A stretch of 8,031 nt of DNA. Origin: Gammaproteobacteria bacterium. GTDB lineage: Bacteria; Pseudomonadota; Gammaproteobacteria; Arenicellales; Arenicellaceae. Both the position numbers and the translations under genes were made by a program. The stretch covers positions 1 to 8,031 of the forward strand of contig JAUHZM010000136.1 of the NCBI GenBank assembly GCA_030426005.1, read 5' to 3'. The notes under the pieces are model-generated. The model ran no database searches, had not been told where the DNA came from, and saw only the letters and a program-made list of their open reading frames with translations. Positions 1 to 6,815 of this stretch are shown one piece after another; position 1 is the stretch's first letter, and each line of letters starts with the position of its first letter.

Positions 1-21
1 CACTTCCCCAGTCGGGAAGTG
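1..21. other. Perfect hairpin at window edge
   Basis: CACTTCCC (1-8) and GGGAAGTG (14-21) are perfect reverse complements separated by a 5-nt loop, giving an 8-bp stem. No T-run follows on the + strand, so a classical intrinsic terminator in that direction is not supported. What lies to the left is unknown, so it could be the end of an upstream terminator read leftwards, a protein-binding site, or part of a larger structure cut by the window edge. Confidence 0.4.
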
Positions 22-230
22 GCGACCTTAACTAATTTGATAACACAAAGATCAAAACTGAAGTGTTCAAATAATTGAAGCTACCGTTTTTTATACGCCC
101 AACTAAACATTATGTTTGCTGCCGAAGCAAGGAAAACGGGGGACTTTACGCGAAATAATTAAGCTGTCCGACTCTATATCTGAACACCATTTTCAGGTGT
201 TTAAATTATCGAAACTGCCATAACTTGGTC

Positions 231-286
231 GATTGACATTCATAACTAGCAGTAATGTGTGCTTGCTGATTGACACATCGGTGTGT
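231..286. promoter_or_regulatory. GATTGACA direct repeats with overlapping TGTGT/ACACA inverted repeats
   Basis: GATTGACA occurs at 231-238 and 268-275, 37 bases apart. Each contains TTGACA, a perfect sigma-70 -35 hexamer, but no good -10 hexamer sits 16-18 bases downstream of either. Overlapping the second copy are TGTGT (256-260), ACACA (273-277) and TGTGT (282-286); the last two form a perfect 5-bp inverted repeat with a 4-base spacer. The pattern could be a promoter with an operator or a regulator binding site. It is a weak call. Confidence 0.25.
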
Positions 287-384
287 TGCAAACTGACTTT
301 TTCTACACGCGAACACCGTTTTTGGATATCAAGCTGCTGGGTTCGGTTTAGAACCCAAACCACAGTGCCTAATTAAACTCAAAA

Positions 385-413
385 TGCACTGAATCGAAGG
401 TAGTGGAGATAAT
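385..413 (+). promoter_or_regulatory. Weak candidate sigma-70 promoter for the GH16 gene
   Basis: GATAAT at 408-413 matches five of six bases of the TATAAT -10 consensus, and TGCACT at 385-390 is a poor (3/6) -35 match with a 17-base spacer. Transcription would start near 420 and give a leader of about 85 nt before the ATG at 505. If real, it rules out translation from the GTG at 403. The -35 is weak, so an activator would be needed or the true promoter is elsewhere. Confidence 0.2.
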
Positions 414-492
414 ATATTCGGTGAAATCGCGTCCTGCTTCGGAGCGGTGTTCTACTGCCTTCCTGAAATCCGAACACATAAGAATAACCATC

Positions 493-497
493 AGGAG
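493..497 (+). promoter_or_regulatory. Ribosome binding site that fixes the GH16 start
   Basis: AGGAG lies 7 nt before the ATG at 505. That ATG opens directly into a Sec signal peptide. The in-frame GTG at 403 would instead put 34 mostly polar residues in front of it. This is the deciding evidence for the start at 505. Confidence 0.85.
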
Positions 498-504
498 CAA
501 ACAA

Positions 505-3345
505 ATGAAGTACCTATCACCTCGCTCGCGCGCTGCACACACACCTGTGCGAGTTGCGGCTTCATCTCTTATTCTGGCTTCGGGACTGCTCAGTTCGTTG
601 GCGCAGGCTCAAGTCGGAGAATTACTTTGGGAAGACAATTTCGACACTTTAAACAGTGATGTCTGGACTGTTGATGTTGGTGACGGATGCGCACAGGGTC
701 TGTGTGGTTGGGGCAATCAGGAACTGCAATCATACGAAACTGCTAATGTATCCATTGAGCCAATCAGTTCTGGTCAACCTTCCCCCGGACAGTCGACCAA
801 CACCGCCGTACAACTCATCGCCAAACACCCAGCTGGCGGACCGATCACTTCCGGCAAGATATTGTCAGCTAACAAGCTGGCGTTGCAATACGGCATGATC
901 GAATACCGCATGCAAATTCCGAATCTGGATACAGGGTACTGGCCAGCCGTGTGGATGTTGGGTACGTCTACCCTGCCTTGGCCACGTAAAGGTGAGATTG
1001 ACATGATGGAAATGGGCCATCGCACCGAAGCACGCCTTGAGTGGTATGCACACAATGATGACCCAAGTGACGATGGTCGAACCGACCCGCCACCGATCAA
1101 TAACTTTACTGGTGCCAATGCAATTTCTTATGAGGAGCAGGCCTGTGTTCCCGGCAATGAGACCTGTGCGGCAAGTACTGCCTGGCAGACCGACAACGCG
1201 TATGTGTCGACTGTTCCGTTGAACGACCGTTTCGTCACTTACCGTACTTACTGGACGCCAGAAAGCTTGCGTTTTACGGTAATCGACAACGGGGTCGAAC
1301 ACGATATGTATGAGGAGCCAATTGAGCTGTCTGATGAGGGTCCATTCCGTGCGCCGTTCTATTTGATTATGAACATGGCGGTTGGCGGTAATTTCACTAG
1401 TGCCGCGACCGCGGGCCAAGTAACTGCCCCAGACAATGGCAAAATGTTGGTGGATTATATTCGTATTTACAAATACAACGGCCATGGTGAAGTGTTTCAA
1501 GGTGATCTGACAACACCAGAAACCGGCACCTTTGGCGTCTTCACGGACAACACGTCGACCACTAACAAGTTGGAACCGGGTGTCGATTCAAGCGTTTTTC
1601 TATGGGACCCGACCAGCAGCGAAGGGTCTATAGCACCGTTTGAAGGTGATAACGTGATCGCCTGGAGTTACGACAGTCAGAACACTTGGTTTGGCGGTGG
1701 TGTCCAAACTAATCAGCCACGTGATATGAGTAATTTTGCGGATGGAGTGTTGAAGTTCAACATCCAGATTCCGGCGAATGTCGCGTTCCGAATTGGCGTG
1801 ACGGATAACTACACGAATGAAAACTGGATTACCTTCCCGGCCTTCGAAACTAAGTATGGGCTGGTGAGAAACGGTGCCTGGGGCCAAGTCGAGATTCCGG
1901 TTGCGGACTTGCGCGGTGACCTCGTTGCCATCCAGTCATTGCAATACATGTTTGCCATTTCAAGTGACGGTGCAAACTTGCCAGCTGGACCATTTCAATA
2001 TGCGATTGACAATATCGTCTATGAAGGTGGCGGGAATCCGCCGGCCGACAGCGACGGTGATGGTGTGATTGATGACAACGACAACTGCCCGAATACGCCA
2101 GCCGGTGCGCAAGTAGACGGTAACGGCTGTCCAATCGTGGTGATCACACCACAAACTAAGCGTATTCAGGCTCAGGATTACGTTGCATATTATGACACCA
2201 CGGCTGGCAACACTGGTGGTGAAGCGCGCAACGATGATGTCGATATCGAGGCCACAACTGACACTAACGGCGCGTACAACGTGGGTTGGACCGCAGCCGG
2301 TGAATGGTTGGAATACAGCGTAGAACTCGGTGCCGGTGACTACGATCTGTTAGCGCGAGTTGCGACTGACAATGCCAGTGGACCGTCTTACACAGTAAGC
2401 TTGAATGGTAATGTGGTCGGCAGCGACGCGTTTACCTCAACCGGTGGTTGGCAGGTGTATGAAACCCATAACCTGGGCCAGGTGAACATCGCCCAAGCGG
2501 GGACTTACACGGTGCGCGTCGACATCACGGGTGATGCGGTGAATCTAAACTGGATCGAGTTCAATTTAAATTCGCAACAGCCAAGTGACTCAGACGGTGA
2601 TGGTGTTGATGATGCGGCGGACCAATGCCCGAACACGCCAGCAGGTACCTCTGTGGATGGCAATGGTTGTCCGATCAGCCAAGGCGATGACTATGGCATC
2701 AACGCGCTCACGAGCAGCATGGCGCAGTTCTTTGTCAATACCAGCGGTTGGTCAGACGTCCATTACATCAAGAACGGCGGACCACAGCAAAATCTGCGTA
2801 TGACGCAGGCCAACGGTGTGAACACCTACGATCTGACTGGCTTGCAGTCAGGAGATCAGGTTAGCTACTGGTTTACCTACTTTGATTCGGCCAGCAATAT
2901 GGTGATCGACACCGCACCACAAACCTATGTACACGGCAATAACCCAACACCGACTAATGTGGCCCTGAACAAGTCGACATCGGCGTCATCACAATTGCAA
3001 TCGGCGGCATTTGCGGTTGATGGTGATATGAGCACCCGATGGGAGTCCAATCACAATGTGGACCCCGGTGTGTTGACGGTTGATCTAGGCGGCACCTCTA
3101 ACCTGTCGCAAGTAACAATCCACTGGGAAGCGGCCAACGCAGAAGCGTATACCGTACAGGCATCTAACGATAATGCAACGTGGACTACCATTGCGAGCTT
3201 CAGCGGTGGGCAATTCGGTGCACGTACTGACACTTTGAATGTCTCAGGCAACTACCGTTGGATCCGCATGAACGGCACCACTCGAAGTCCCGGTAACAAC
3301 TGGGGCTATTCAATCTATGAAATGGAGGTTCTAGGTACACAATAA
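505..3345 (+). CDS. Secreted multimodular GH16 beta-glucanase (laminarinase type) with TSP3, CBM6, CBM56-like and F5/8C modules
   Basis: A 946-residue exported glycoside hydrolase, predicted to cut internal beta-1,3 (or mixed beta-1,3/1,4) glucan bonds outside the cell. Residues 1-35 are a Sec signal peptide with cleavage after AQA. The GH16 domain spans about 36-326: it has the WGNQELQ motif, the catalytic GEIDMMEMG (nucleophile E164, D166, acid/base E169, with the extra residue typical of laminarinases) and the terminal MLVDYIRIYKY strand. Then follow a beta-rich domain I cannot name firmly (about 333-510), a TSP3 calcium-binding repeat (513-544), CBM6 (about 550-688), a second TSP3 (693-724), a CBM56-like module (about 728-812; CBM56 binds beta-1,3-glucan) and an F5/8C/CBM32-like module (about 815-946). 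The last two recur in the next gene, 143 bp downstream on the same strand, so the two probably share a substrate. Family assignment is firm; laminarin as substrate is inferred from the catalytic motif and CBM56. Confidence 0.93.
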   Translation: MKYLSPRSRAAHTPVRVAASSLILASGLLSSLAQAQVGELLWEDNFDTLNSDVWTVDVGDGCAQGLCGWGNQELQSYETANVSIEPISSGQPSPGQSTNTAVQLIAKHPAGGPITSGKILSANKLALQYGMIEYRMQIPNLDTGYWPAVWMLGTSTLPWPRKGEIDMMEMGHRTEARLEWYAHNDDPSDDGRTDPPPINNFTGANAISYEEQACVPGNETCAASTAWQTDNAYVSTVPLNDRFVTYRTYWTPESLRFTVIDNGVEHDMYEEPIELSDEGPFRAPFYLIMNMAVGGNFTSAATAGQVTAPDNGKMLVDYIRIYKYNGHGEVFQGDLTTPETGTFGVFTDNTSTTNKLEPGVDSSVFLWDPTSSEGSIAPFEGDNVIAWSYDSQNTWFGGGVQTNQPRDMSNFADGVLKFNIQIPANVAFRIGVTDNYTNENWITFPAFETKYGLVRNGAWGQVEIPVADLRGDLVAIQSLQYMFAISSDGANLPAGPFQYAIDNIVYEGGGNPPADSDGDGVIDDNDNCPNTPAGAQVDGNGCPIVVITPQTKRIQAQDYVAYYDTTAGNTGGEARNDDVDIEATTDTNGAYNVGWTAAGEWLEYSVELGAGDYDLLARVATDNASGPSYTVSLNGNVVGSDAFTSTGGWQVYETHNLGQVNIAQAGTYTVRVDITGDAVNLNWIEFNLNSQQPSDSDGDGVDDAADQCPNTPAGTSVDGNGCPISQGDDYGINALTSSMAQFFVNTSGWSDVHYIKNGGPQQNLRMTQANGVNTYDLTGLQSGDQVSYWFTYFDSASNMVIDTAPQTYVHGNNPTPTNVALNKSTSASSQLQSAAFAVDGDMSTRWESNHNVDPGVLTVDLGGTSNLSQVTIHWEAANAEAYTVQASNDNATWTTIASFSGGQFGARTDTLNVSGNYRWIRMNGTTRSPGNNWGYSIYEMEVLGTQ
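2053..2606 (+). repeat. Pair of thrombospondin type-3 linker repeats flanking CBM6
   Basis: Two TSP3 units, residues 513-544 and 693-724 of the GH16 protein, lie exactly 540 bp apart and bracket the CBM6 module. They share a 14-base identical core, GACGGTGATGGTGT, at 2053-2066 and 2593-2606, and encode DSDGDGV...CPNTPAG...VDGNGCPI. TSP3 units bind calcium through the aspartates and make stiff spacers between modules. Such repeats favour module gain or loss by recombination. A third, more diverged unit lies in the next gene at 4686-4787. Confidence 0.75.
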
Positions 3346-3367
3346 ACCCTGTCTTTCACCTTGAGTG

Positions 3368-3413
3368 CCCGCTACGAATGTTGGTCCATCCACCTGGGCT
3401 AACCCGTGGCGGG
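3368..3413 (+). other. Possible RNA hairpin in the spacer between the GH16 and di-haem genes
   Basis: CCCGCTACG (3368-3376) can pair with CGTGGCGGG (3405-3413) as a 9-bp stem with one G-U pair and a 28-nt loop. A smaller alternative hairpin, CCAC-GGG / CCC-GTGG, lies within 3390-3409 and shares bases with it. No T-run follows, so this is not a standard terminator. The spacer otherwise shows nothing except the next ribosome binding site, so read-through from the GH16 gene is plausible. The structure could affect mRNA stability or relative expression, or be chance. Confidence 0.3.
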
Positions 3414-3477
3414 TACATGGTCTGAGGCGCCGACCTACCACTACACACTGGCAACACAGATTACTCGTCAACCCTAC

Positions 3478-3482
3478 AGGAG
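3478..3482 (+). promoter_or_regulatory. Ribosome binding site of the di-haem gene
   Basis: AGGAG sits 6 nt before the ATG at 3489. The next in-frame Met is residue 31, inside the signal peptide's hydrophobic core, so 3489 is the only sensible start. Confidence 0.85.
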
Positions 3483-3488
3483 TATCCG

Positions 3489-6400
3489 ATGATCAGTTTA
3501 CTATCCAAGTCGCTGACTAACTCACAGCGAACCAATCCGAGTCGCGCAATTGCGATTCTTTTTACGTTGCTATGCGCGATGAGTGTGGCACACGCTCAAA
3601 ACGCTGAGAACGGCGCAGTACGCATAAATGGCGATACCGCTCAGCTCTACATCAATACGTCGGCCTGGGCCGATGCACACTATTTGATAAATAATGGCCC
3701 GCAACAGAATGTGCGGATGCCGGTCGTGAATGGTGTTAACCGGCTCGATATCAGCGGGTTAAACAATCAGGATCAGATTACGTATTGGTTTACCTACTGG
3801 GATACCGGCGCCAATGGCGCATTTGACACCGCGGTAAAAACCTATACGCATCAAGATTCCGCCCCGCCGCCACCGCCCGCTGGAAACAATATCGCGCTTG
3901 GCAGCAGTGCGACAGGAAGCACCAACCTGCAAGCCGCATCACTGGCGGTTGATGGCGACGGCAGTACCCGTTGGGAATCTAACTACAATACTGACCCCAG
4001 CTGGCTAATGCTGGACCTTGGCGCGGCGTATGCATTATCGAGCATTTCCATCGATTGGGAAGCTGCCAATGCGGCGCACTATCAGCTGCAAGGTTCAAAC
4101 GACGGCAATAACTGGAGTGTGTTGCTCGATGCAACCGGCGGTAGCTTTGGTGATCGCACGGACACCCATGCGGTGAGTGGCACTTTTCGCTATGTACGTA
4201 TGTACGGACTAACACGAAGCGCAGGTAATGATTGGGGCTACTCTATCTATGAATTTAAAGTGTATGGCAGTTTAGCGCCCAGCAATAACAATATCGCTTT
4301 GGGTAAAGCGGCCACTGGCAGCACCACCTTGCAAGCGGCTGGACTGGCCTTCGATGGCGACCCGACCACGCGATGGGAGTCCAATTTTCAGACTGATCCG
4401 AGCTGGCTACGTGTTGATCTCGGGGCGACTTATGACCTTAATGCCGTGAGCATTGACTGGGAATATGCAAACGCCTCGAACTACCAAATCCAAGGCTCTA
4501 ACAATGGCAACAGTTGGACGACGTTGTATAACTACAGCGGCGGCCAGGTCGGTGATCGGACTGACGACCTAACCATAAGCGGCAGTTATCGCTACTTGCG
4601 TATGTTTGGCACCGCACGTAGTGCGGGCAATGACTGGGGCTATTCGATTTTCGAGATGCGCGTATTCGGCACCTTAAGCAACGGCCCAAGTGATCCAGAT
4701 TCCGACAATGACGGCGTCCCGGACAGCAGCGATCAATGTCCAAATACCGCTCCGGGAACCCAGGTGGATGCGAATGGTTGCCCGGTTTCTACACCGCCAC
4801 CATCGACCGTGACACCCTTGTACAACAGCAGCACACCGCTGGAGCCCGACACACAAGTCGACACCGGTAGCGCGCTAATAACACGTTTTTCTGATCGACC
4901 ACGAACTCGTCATGCGCGAGAAGACCAATTCCAAGCTTACGACCACTACATCAAATTCTACTTTGAGCACCGTGCCAGCAATATCGAAATTATTGACACC
5001 GTAGCCAAAGGTGGTGACACCATTACCATGAATGTGCGCACCCTGTGGCCATTGAGTGACTCTGAAGCAGAGAATCGTTGGTGGTATTTGGGCCGTAACA
5101 CCGTGGCTGAATATAGTGGTGGCGGGATTATGCAGTACGTTGGTTTTGACGGCACCTATTACAACTACACCAAGTCAGACAACGTGAATCGTCAATTTAA
5201 CCGTGAGATCCGCATTGGTGATCGTTTGGAGTTTGAAATATCGCAATTCAGTCGCAACGACATTCCACGCGGCCAGGCAAACTACTATGGCACCACATTT
5301 TTGTACATCGTCGGTAAAGGCATTGTGCCGTGGTATACCGAAAACGCCGGAGAGTTTGTGCCGGGCGGTGGCGAATTTCAGGAGGATAGCCGTGAAATCC
5401 CTGCGTCGTACTGGCTAGGCGGCAACACTACTTTGCACTATCAGTACACCGATGAGCCGAATGACCACTTTATGCAAATGGCGACCAACCTCGGTTACGG
5501 GAATGGTCAGAAATTCCTCGAAGGCCGACGAATTTTGCACTCTTCATTTATTGATGGTCAGCACGATGAGGACCCAGAAAACGGTGTGTTAAACACAGTA
5601 GCCGGTCTCGCGGGTAGCCAGCCGTACATCAAAGCCAGTTGCAGTGGTTGCCACGAACGCAATGGTGGTGCGCCGGTGGCGCCAAACAATGAGTTGCTCG
5701 ATCGCTGGGTATTCAAAACGGCTGACGCCAATAGTAATCCGCATCCGCAATACGGCAAAGTCTTACAACCACGCCGAGTTGGTGGCGCTGGTGAAGGCGA
5801 CGTTTCCATTGCTTTCTGGTCCAATGTGGCGAATGGCCTGCGTGCACCAAACTACCAATTCCAGAATGGTGCGCCAGAGCGTTTCTCAGCGCGCATCGCA
5901 CCACGATTGGTTGGACTTGGTTTGTTGGAGGCGATTCCTGAATCCACGATTGAGAGTATGGAAGATCCGAACGATGCGAATGGCGACGGCATTTCTGGTC
6001 GCGCAAATCGCGTTGCGGATCCAGCTAATCCACAGATAACGCGCATCGGACGTTTTGGCTGGAAAGCCGGAACCAGCAGTATTCGTCATCAAGTGGTGTC
6101 GGCGCTGAATACCGATATGGGTGTGCGTACCTCGCTCATGCCAAACCTGGATTGTGGTTCGAATCAGTCAGGCTGTAGTAACAACAGCCCGATGTTACCG
6201 GACGCTGAGATCGATAAGCTGGTGACCTATCTTGCTGGTTTGGGTGTACGATCGCAGCGCGGCTGGGAATCGGGTTTCGAAGACCAAACCATCGTCTACG
6301 GAAAGCAGGTTTTCAGTAATACCGGTTGCGCTGGCTGCCATACACCAACGTTGCAAACTAGTCCGTATCACCCAATGGCCGAAGCGCGAAACCAGACGAT

Positions 6401-6734
6401 TCACCCATACTCAGACATGCTATTGCATGATATGGGCGATGGTTTGGCGGACAATCTAGGTGAAGGTGATGCCAGCGGTCGTGAATGGCGGACCACACCG
6501 CTATGGGGTCTTGGTTTACACGCCTGCGTCACGGGTGGTGTTACCAACCCAAGTGGTGCCGAAGGAGGCGAAATCTGTACGCCGCATCATGCGTACTTGC
6601 ACGATGGTCGCGCTAGATCGATTGAAGAAGCGATCTTATGGCATGGCGGTGAAGGTGCGAACTCTCGTGCTAATTACCAAGCTTTGTCGGCCAATGATAA
6701 GAACGCCTTGTTACGCTTTTTGGAATCCTTGTAG
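3489..6734 (+). CDS. Secreted CBM56/F5-8C-tethered di-haem oxidoreductase (DHOR family)
   Basis: A 1081-residue exported c-type cytochrome. Residues 1-36 are a Sec signal peptide (cleavage after AHA). Then come a CBM56-like module (about 43-122), a PPPPP linker (126-130), two tandem F5/8C/CBM32-like modules (133-261 and 267-396), a TSP3 repeat (400-433), a Pro/Thr linker, an unrecognised domain (about 462-660) and a C-terminal DHOR domain (about 665-1081; COG3488/PF06537-like). DHOR hallmarks include haem sites CSGCH (718-722) and CAGCH (947-951), RIAPRLVGLGLLEAIPE, DANGDGISGRANRV, RFGWKAG, LLHDMGDGLAD (H980), EWRTTPLWG and HDGRA...AILWHGGE (H1038, H1052). The family resembles MauG/cytochrome c peroxidase-like di-haem enzymes; its 'thiol oxidoreductase' label is not well founded. 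The CBM half matches modules of the upstream glucanase, so the redox domain is probably held at a beta-1,3-glucan. Oxidation of sugars, peroxide reduction or electron delivery to a partner are all possible. Domain calls are firm, the reaction is unknown. Free-standing DHOR proteins are usually about 450-500 residues, so the N-terminal 660 residues are an addition. Confidence 0.9.
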   Translation: MISLLSKSLTNSQRTNPSRAIAILFTLLCAMSVAHAQNAENGAVRINGDTAQLYINTSAWADAHYLINNGPQQNVRMPVVNGVNRLDISGLNNQDQITYWFTYWDTGANGAFDTAVKTYTHQDSAPPPPPAGNNIALGSSATGSTNLQAASLAVDGDGSTRWESNYNTDPSWLMLDLGAAYALSSISIDWEAANAAHYQLQGSNDGNNWSVLLDATGGSFGDRTDTHAVSGTFRYVRMYGLTRSAGNDWGYSIYEFKVYGSLAPSNNNIALGKAATGSTTLQAAGLAFDGDPTTRWESNFQTDPSWLRVDLGATYDLNAVSIDWEYANASNYQIQGSNNGNSWTTLYNYSGGQVGDRTDDLTISGSYRYLRMFGTARSAGNDWGYSIFEMRVFGTLSNGPSDPDSDNDGVPDSSDQCPNTAPGTQVDANGCPVSTPPPSTVTPLYNSSTPLEPDTQVDTGSALITRFSDRPRTRHAREDQFQAYDHYIKFYFEHRASNIEIIDTVAKGGDTITMNVRTLWPLSDSEAENRWWYLGRNTVAEYSGGGIMQYVGFDGTYYNYTKSDNVNRQFNREIRIGDRLEFEISQFSRNDIPRGQANYYGTTFLYIVGKGIVPWYTENAGEFVPGGGEFQEDSREIPASYWLGGNTTLHYQYTDEPNDHFMQMATNLGYGNGQKFLEGRRILHSSFIDGQHDEDPENGVLNTVAGLAGSQPYIKASCSGCHERNGGAPVAPNNELLDRWVFKTADANSNPHPQYGKVLQPRRVGGAGEGDVSIAFWSNVANGLRAPNYQFQNGAPERFSARIAPRLVGLGLLEAIPESTIESMEDPNDANGDGISGRANRVADPANPQITRIGRFGWKAGTSSIRHQVVSALNTDMGVRTSLMPNLDCGSNQSGCSNNSPMLPDAEIDKLVTYLAGLGVRSQRGWESGFEDQTIVYGKQVFSNTGCAGCHTPTLQTSPYHPMAEARNQTIHPYSDMLLHDMGDGLADNLGEGDASGREWRTTPLWGLGLHACVTGGVTNPSGAEGGEICTPHHAYLHDGRARSIEEAILWHGGEGANSRANYQALSANDKNALLRFLESL
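3885..4677 (+). repeat. Tandem duplication of an F5/8C module
   Basis: Two in-frame copies start at AACAATATC (3885 and 4287), a 402-bp (134-residue) period. Both encode NIALG...ATGST-LQAA-LA-DGD-TRWESN, then TDPSWL--DLGA, IDWE-AN, GNDWGYSI and end near VYGSL/VFGTL. DNA similarity is clear but wobble positions have diverged, so the duplication is not recent. The single F5/8C module ending the upstream GH16 gene (about 2950-3342) is a third relative. Confidence 0.85.
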
Positions 6735-6774
6735 TGGAGGCTAGAGGCGATCACGCTAGTCGTGGTGCCTCGAG

Positions 6775-6808
6775 AAACCCGGGTTGTGGAGTGCAACCCG
6801 GGTTTTTT
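6775..6808. terminator. Intrinsic terminator between convergent genes
   Basis: AAACCCGGGTTG (6775-6786) and CAACCCGGGTTT (6794-6805) form a perfect 12-bp stem with a 7-nt loop, followed on the + strand by six Ts (6803-6808). It lies 40 bp after the stop of the di-haem gene and fits a strong + strand terminator. On the - strand, the same stem follows the GH16 stop at 6816 but is trailed only by TTTCT, so it may work in both directions with less strength there. Confidence 0.92.
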
Positions 6809-6815
6809 ATGCGGT

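Larger units (their letters stand above)
63..477. promoter_or_regulatory. Cluster of GAACAC/GTGTTC motifs, possible regulator half-sites
   Basis: The hexamer GAACAC occurs at 182-187, 311-316 and 472-477, and its complement GTGTTC at 63-68 and 447-452. Two of them extend to a 12-base direct repeat with one mismatch, GAACACC(A/G)TTTT at 182-193 and 311-322. The copy at 182 is also one arm of the inverted repeat AACACC-N7-GGTGTT (183-201). About 0.24 copies would be expected by chance in 500 bases counting both strands, so five is an excess. The same hexamer also occurs several times inside the downstream coding region, which weakens the case. A transcription-factor role is inference only. Confidence 0.3.
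1..504. other. Non-coding leader region upstream of the GH16 gene
   Basis: No convincing gene is seen here on either strand. The stretch is AT-richer than the genes and carries short repeats that look regulatory: a perfect hairpin at the left edge, five copies of GAACAC/GTGTTC, two copies of GATTGACA, and small inverted repeats such as TTCAA-ATAA-TTGAA (66-79) and AACACC-N7-GGTGTT (183-201). An open frame in phase with the GH16 gene reaches back to a GTG at 403, but that extension encodes a charged, non-signal-like 34-residue peptide and is better read as untranslated leader. The promoter for the downstream gene must lie here unless transcription enters from outside the window. Confidence 0.7.

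Noticed and set aside
865..1500. 211-codon open frame on the - strand inside the GH16 gene
   Set aside because: It lies wholly antisense to the catalytic domain, whose sense translation is clearly conserved. The antisense peptide shows no recognisable motif, and such shadow frames are common in genes of this composition.
3489..3600. Lipoprotein signal on the di-haem protein
   Set aside because: The only Cys in the signal region is in TLLC, with Leu just before it, which does not fit a lipobox. AHA followed by Q is a better signal peptidase I site.
4686..4787. TSP3 segment as an EF-hand or dockerin
   Set aside because: The DSDNDGVPDSSDQCPNT...DANGCP pattern, with its CP pairs, is the thrombospondin type-3 repeat form. 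Dockerin needs paired calcium loops and helices that are not seen.
5644..6039. 131-codon + strand frame overlapping the di-haem gene
   Set aside because: It is in another frame within the DHOR domain and has no family features. The DHOR frame has clear haem motifs.
4872..6734. C-terminal half as an LPMO, multicopper oxidase or flavin oxidase
   Set aside because: There is no N-terminal His brace, copper motif or dinucleotide-binding GxGxxG. The two CxxCH sites and DHOR signature strings account for it.
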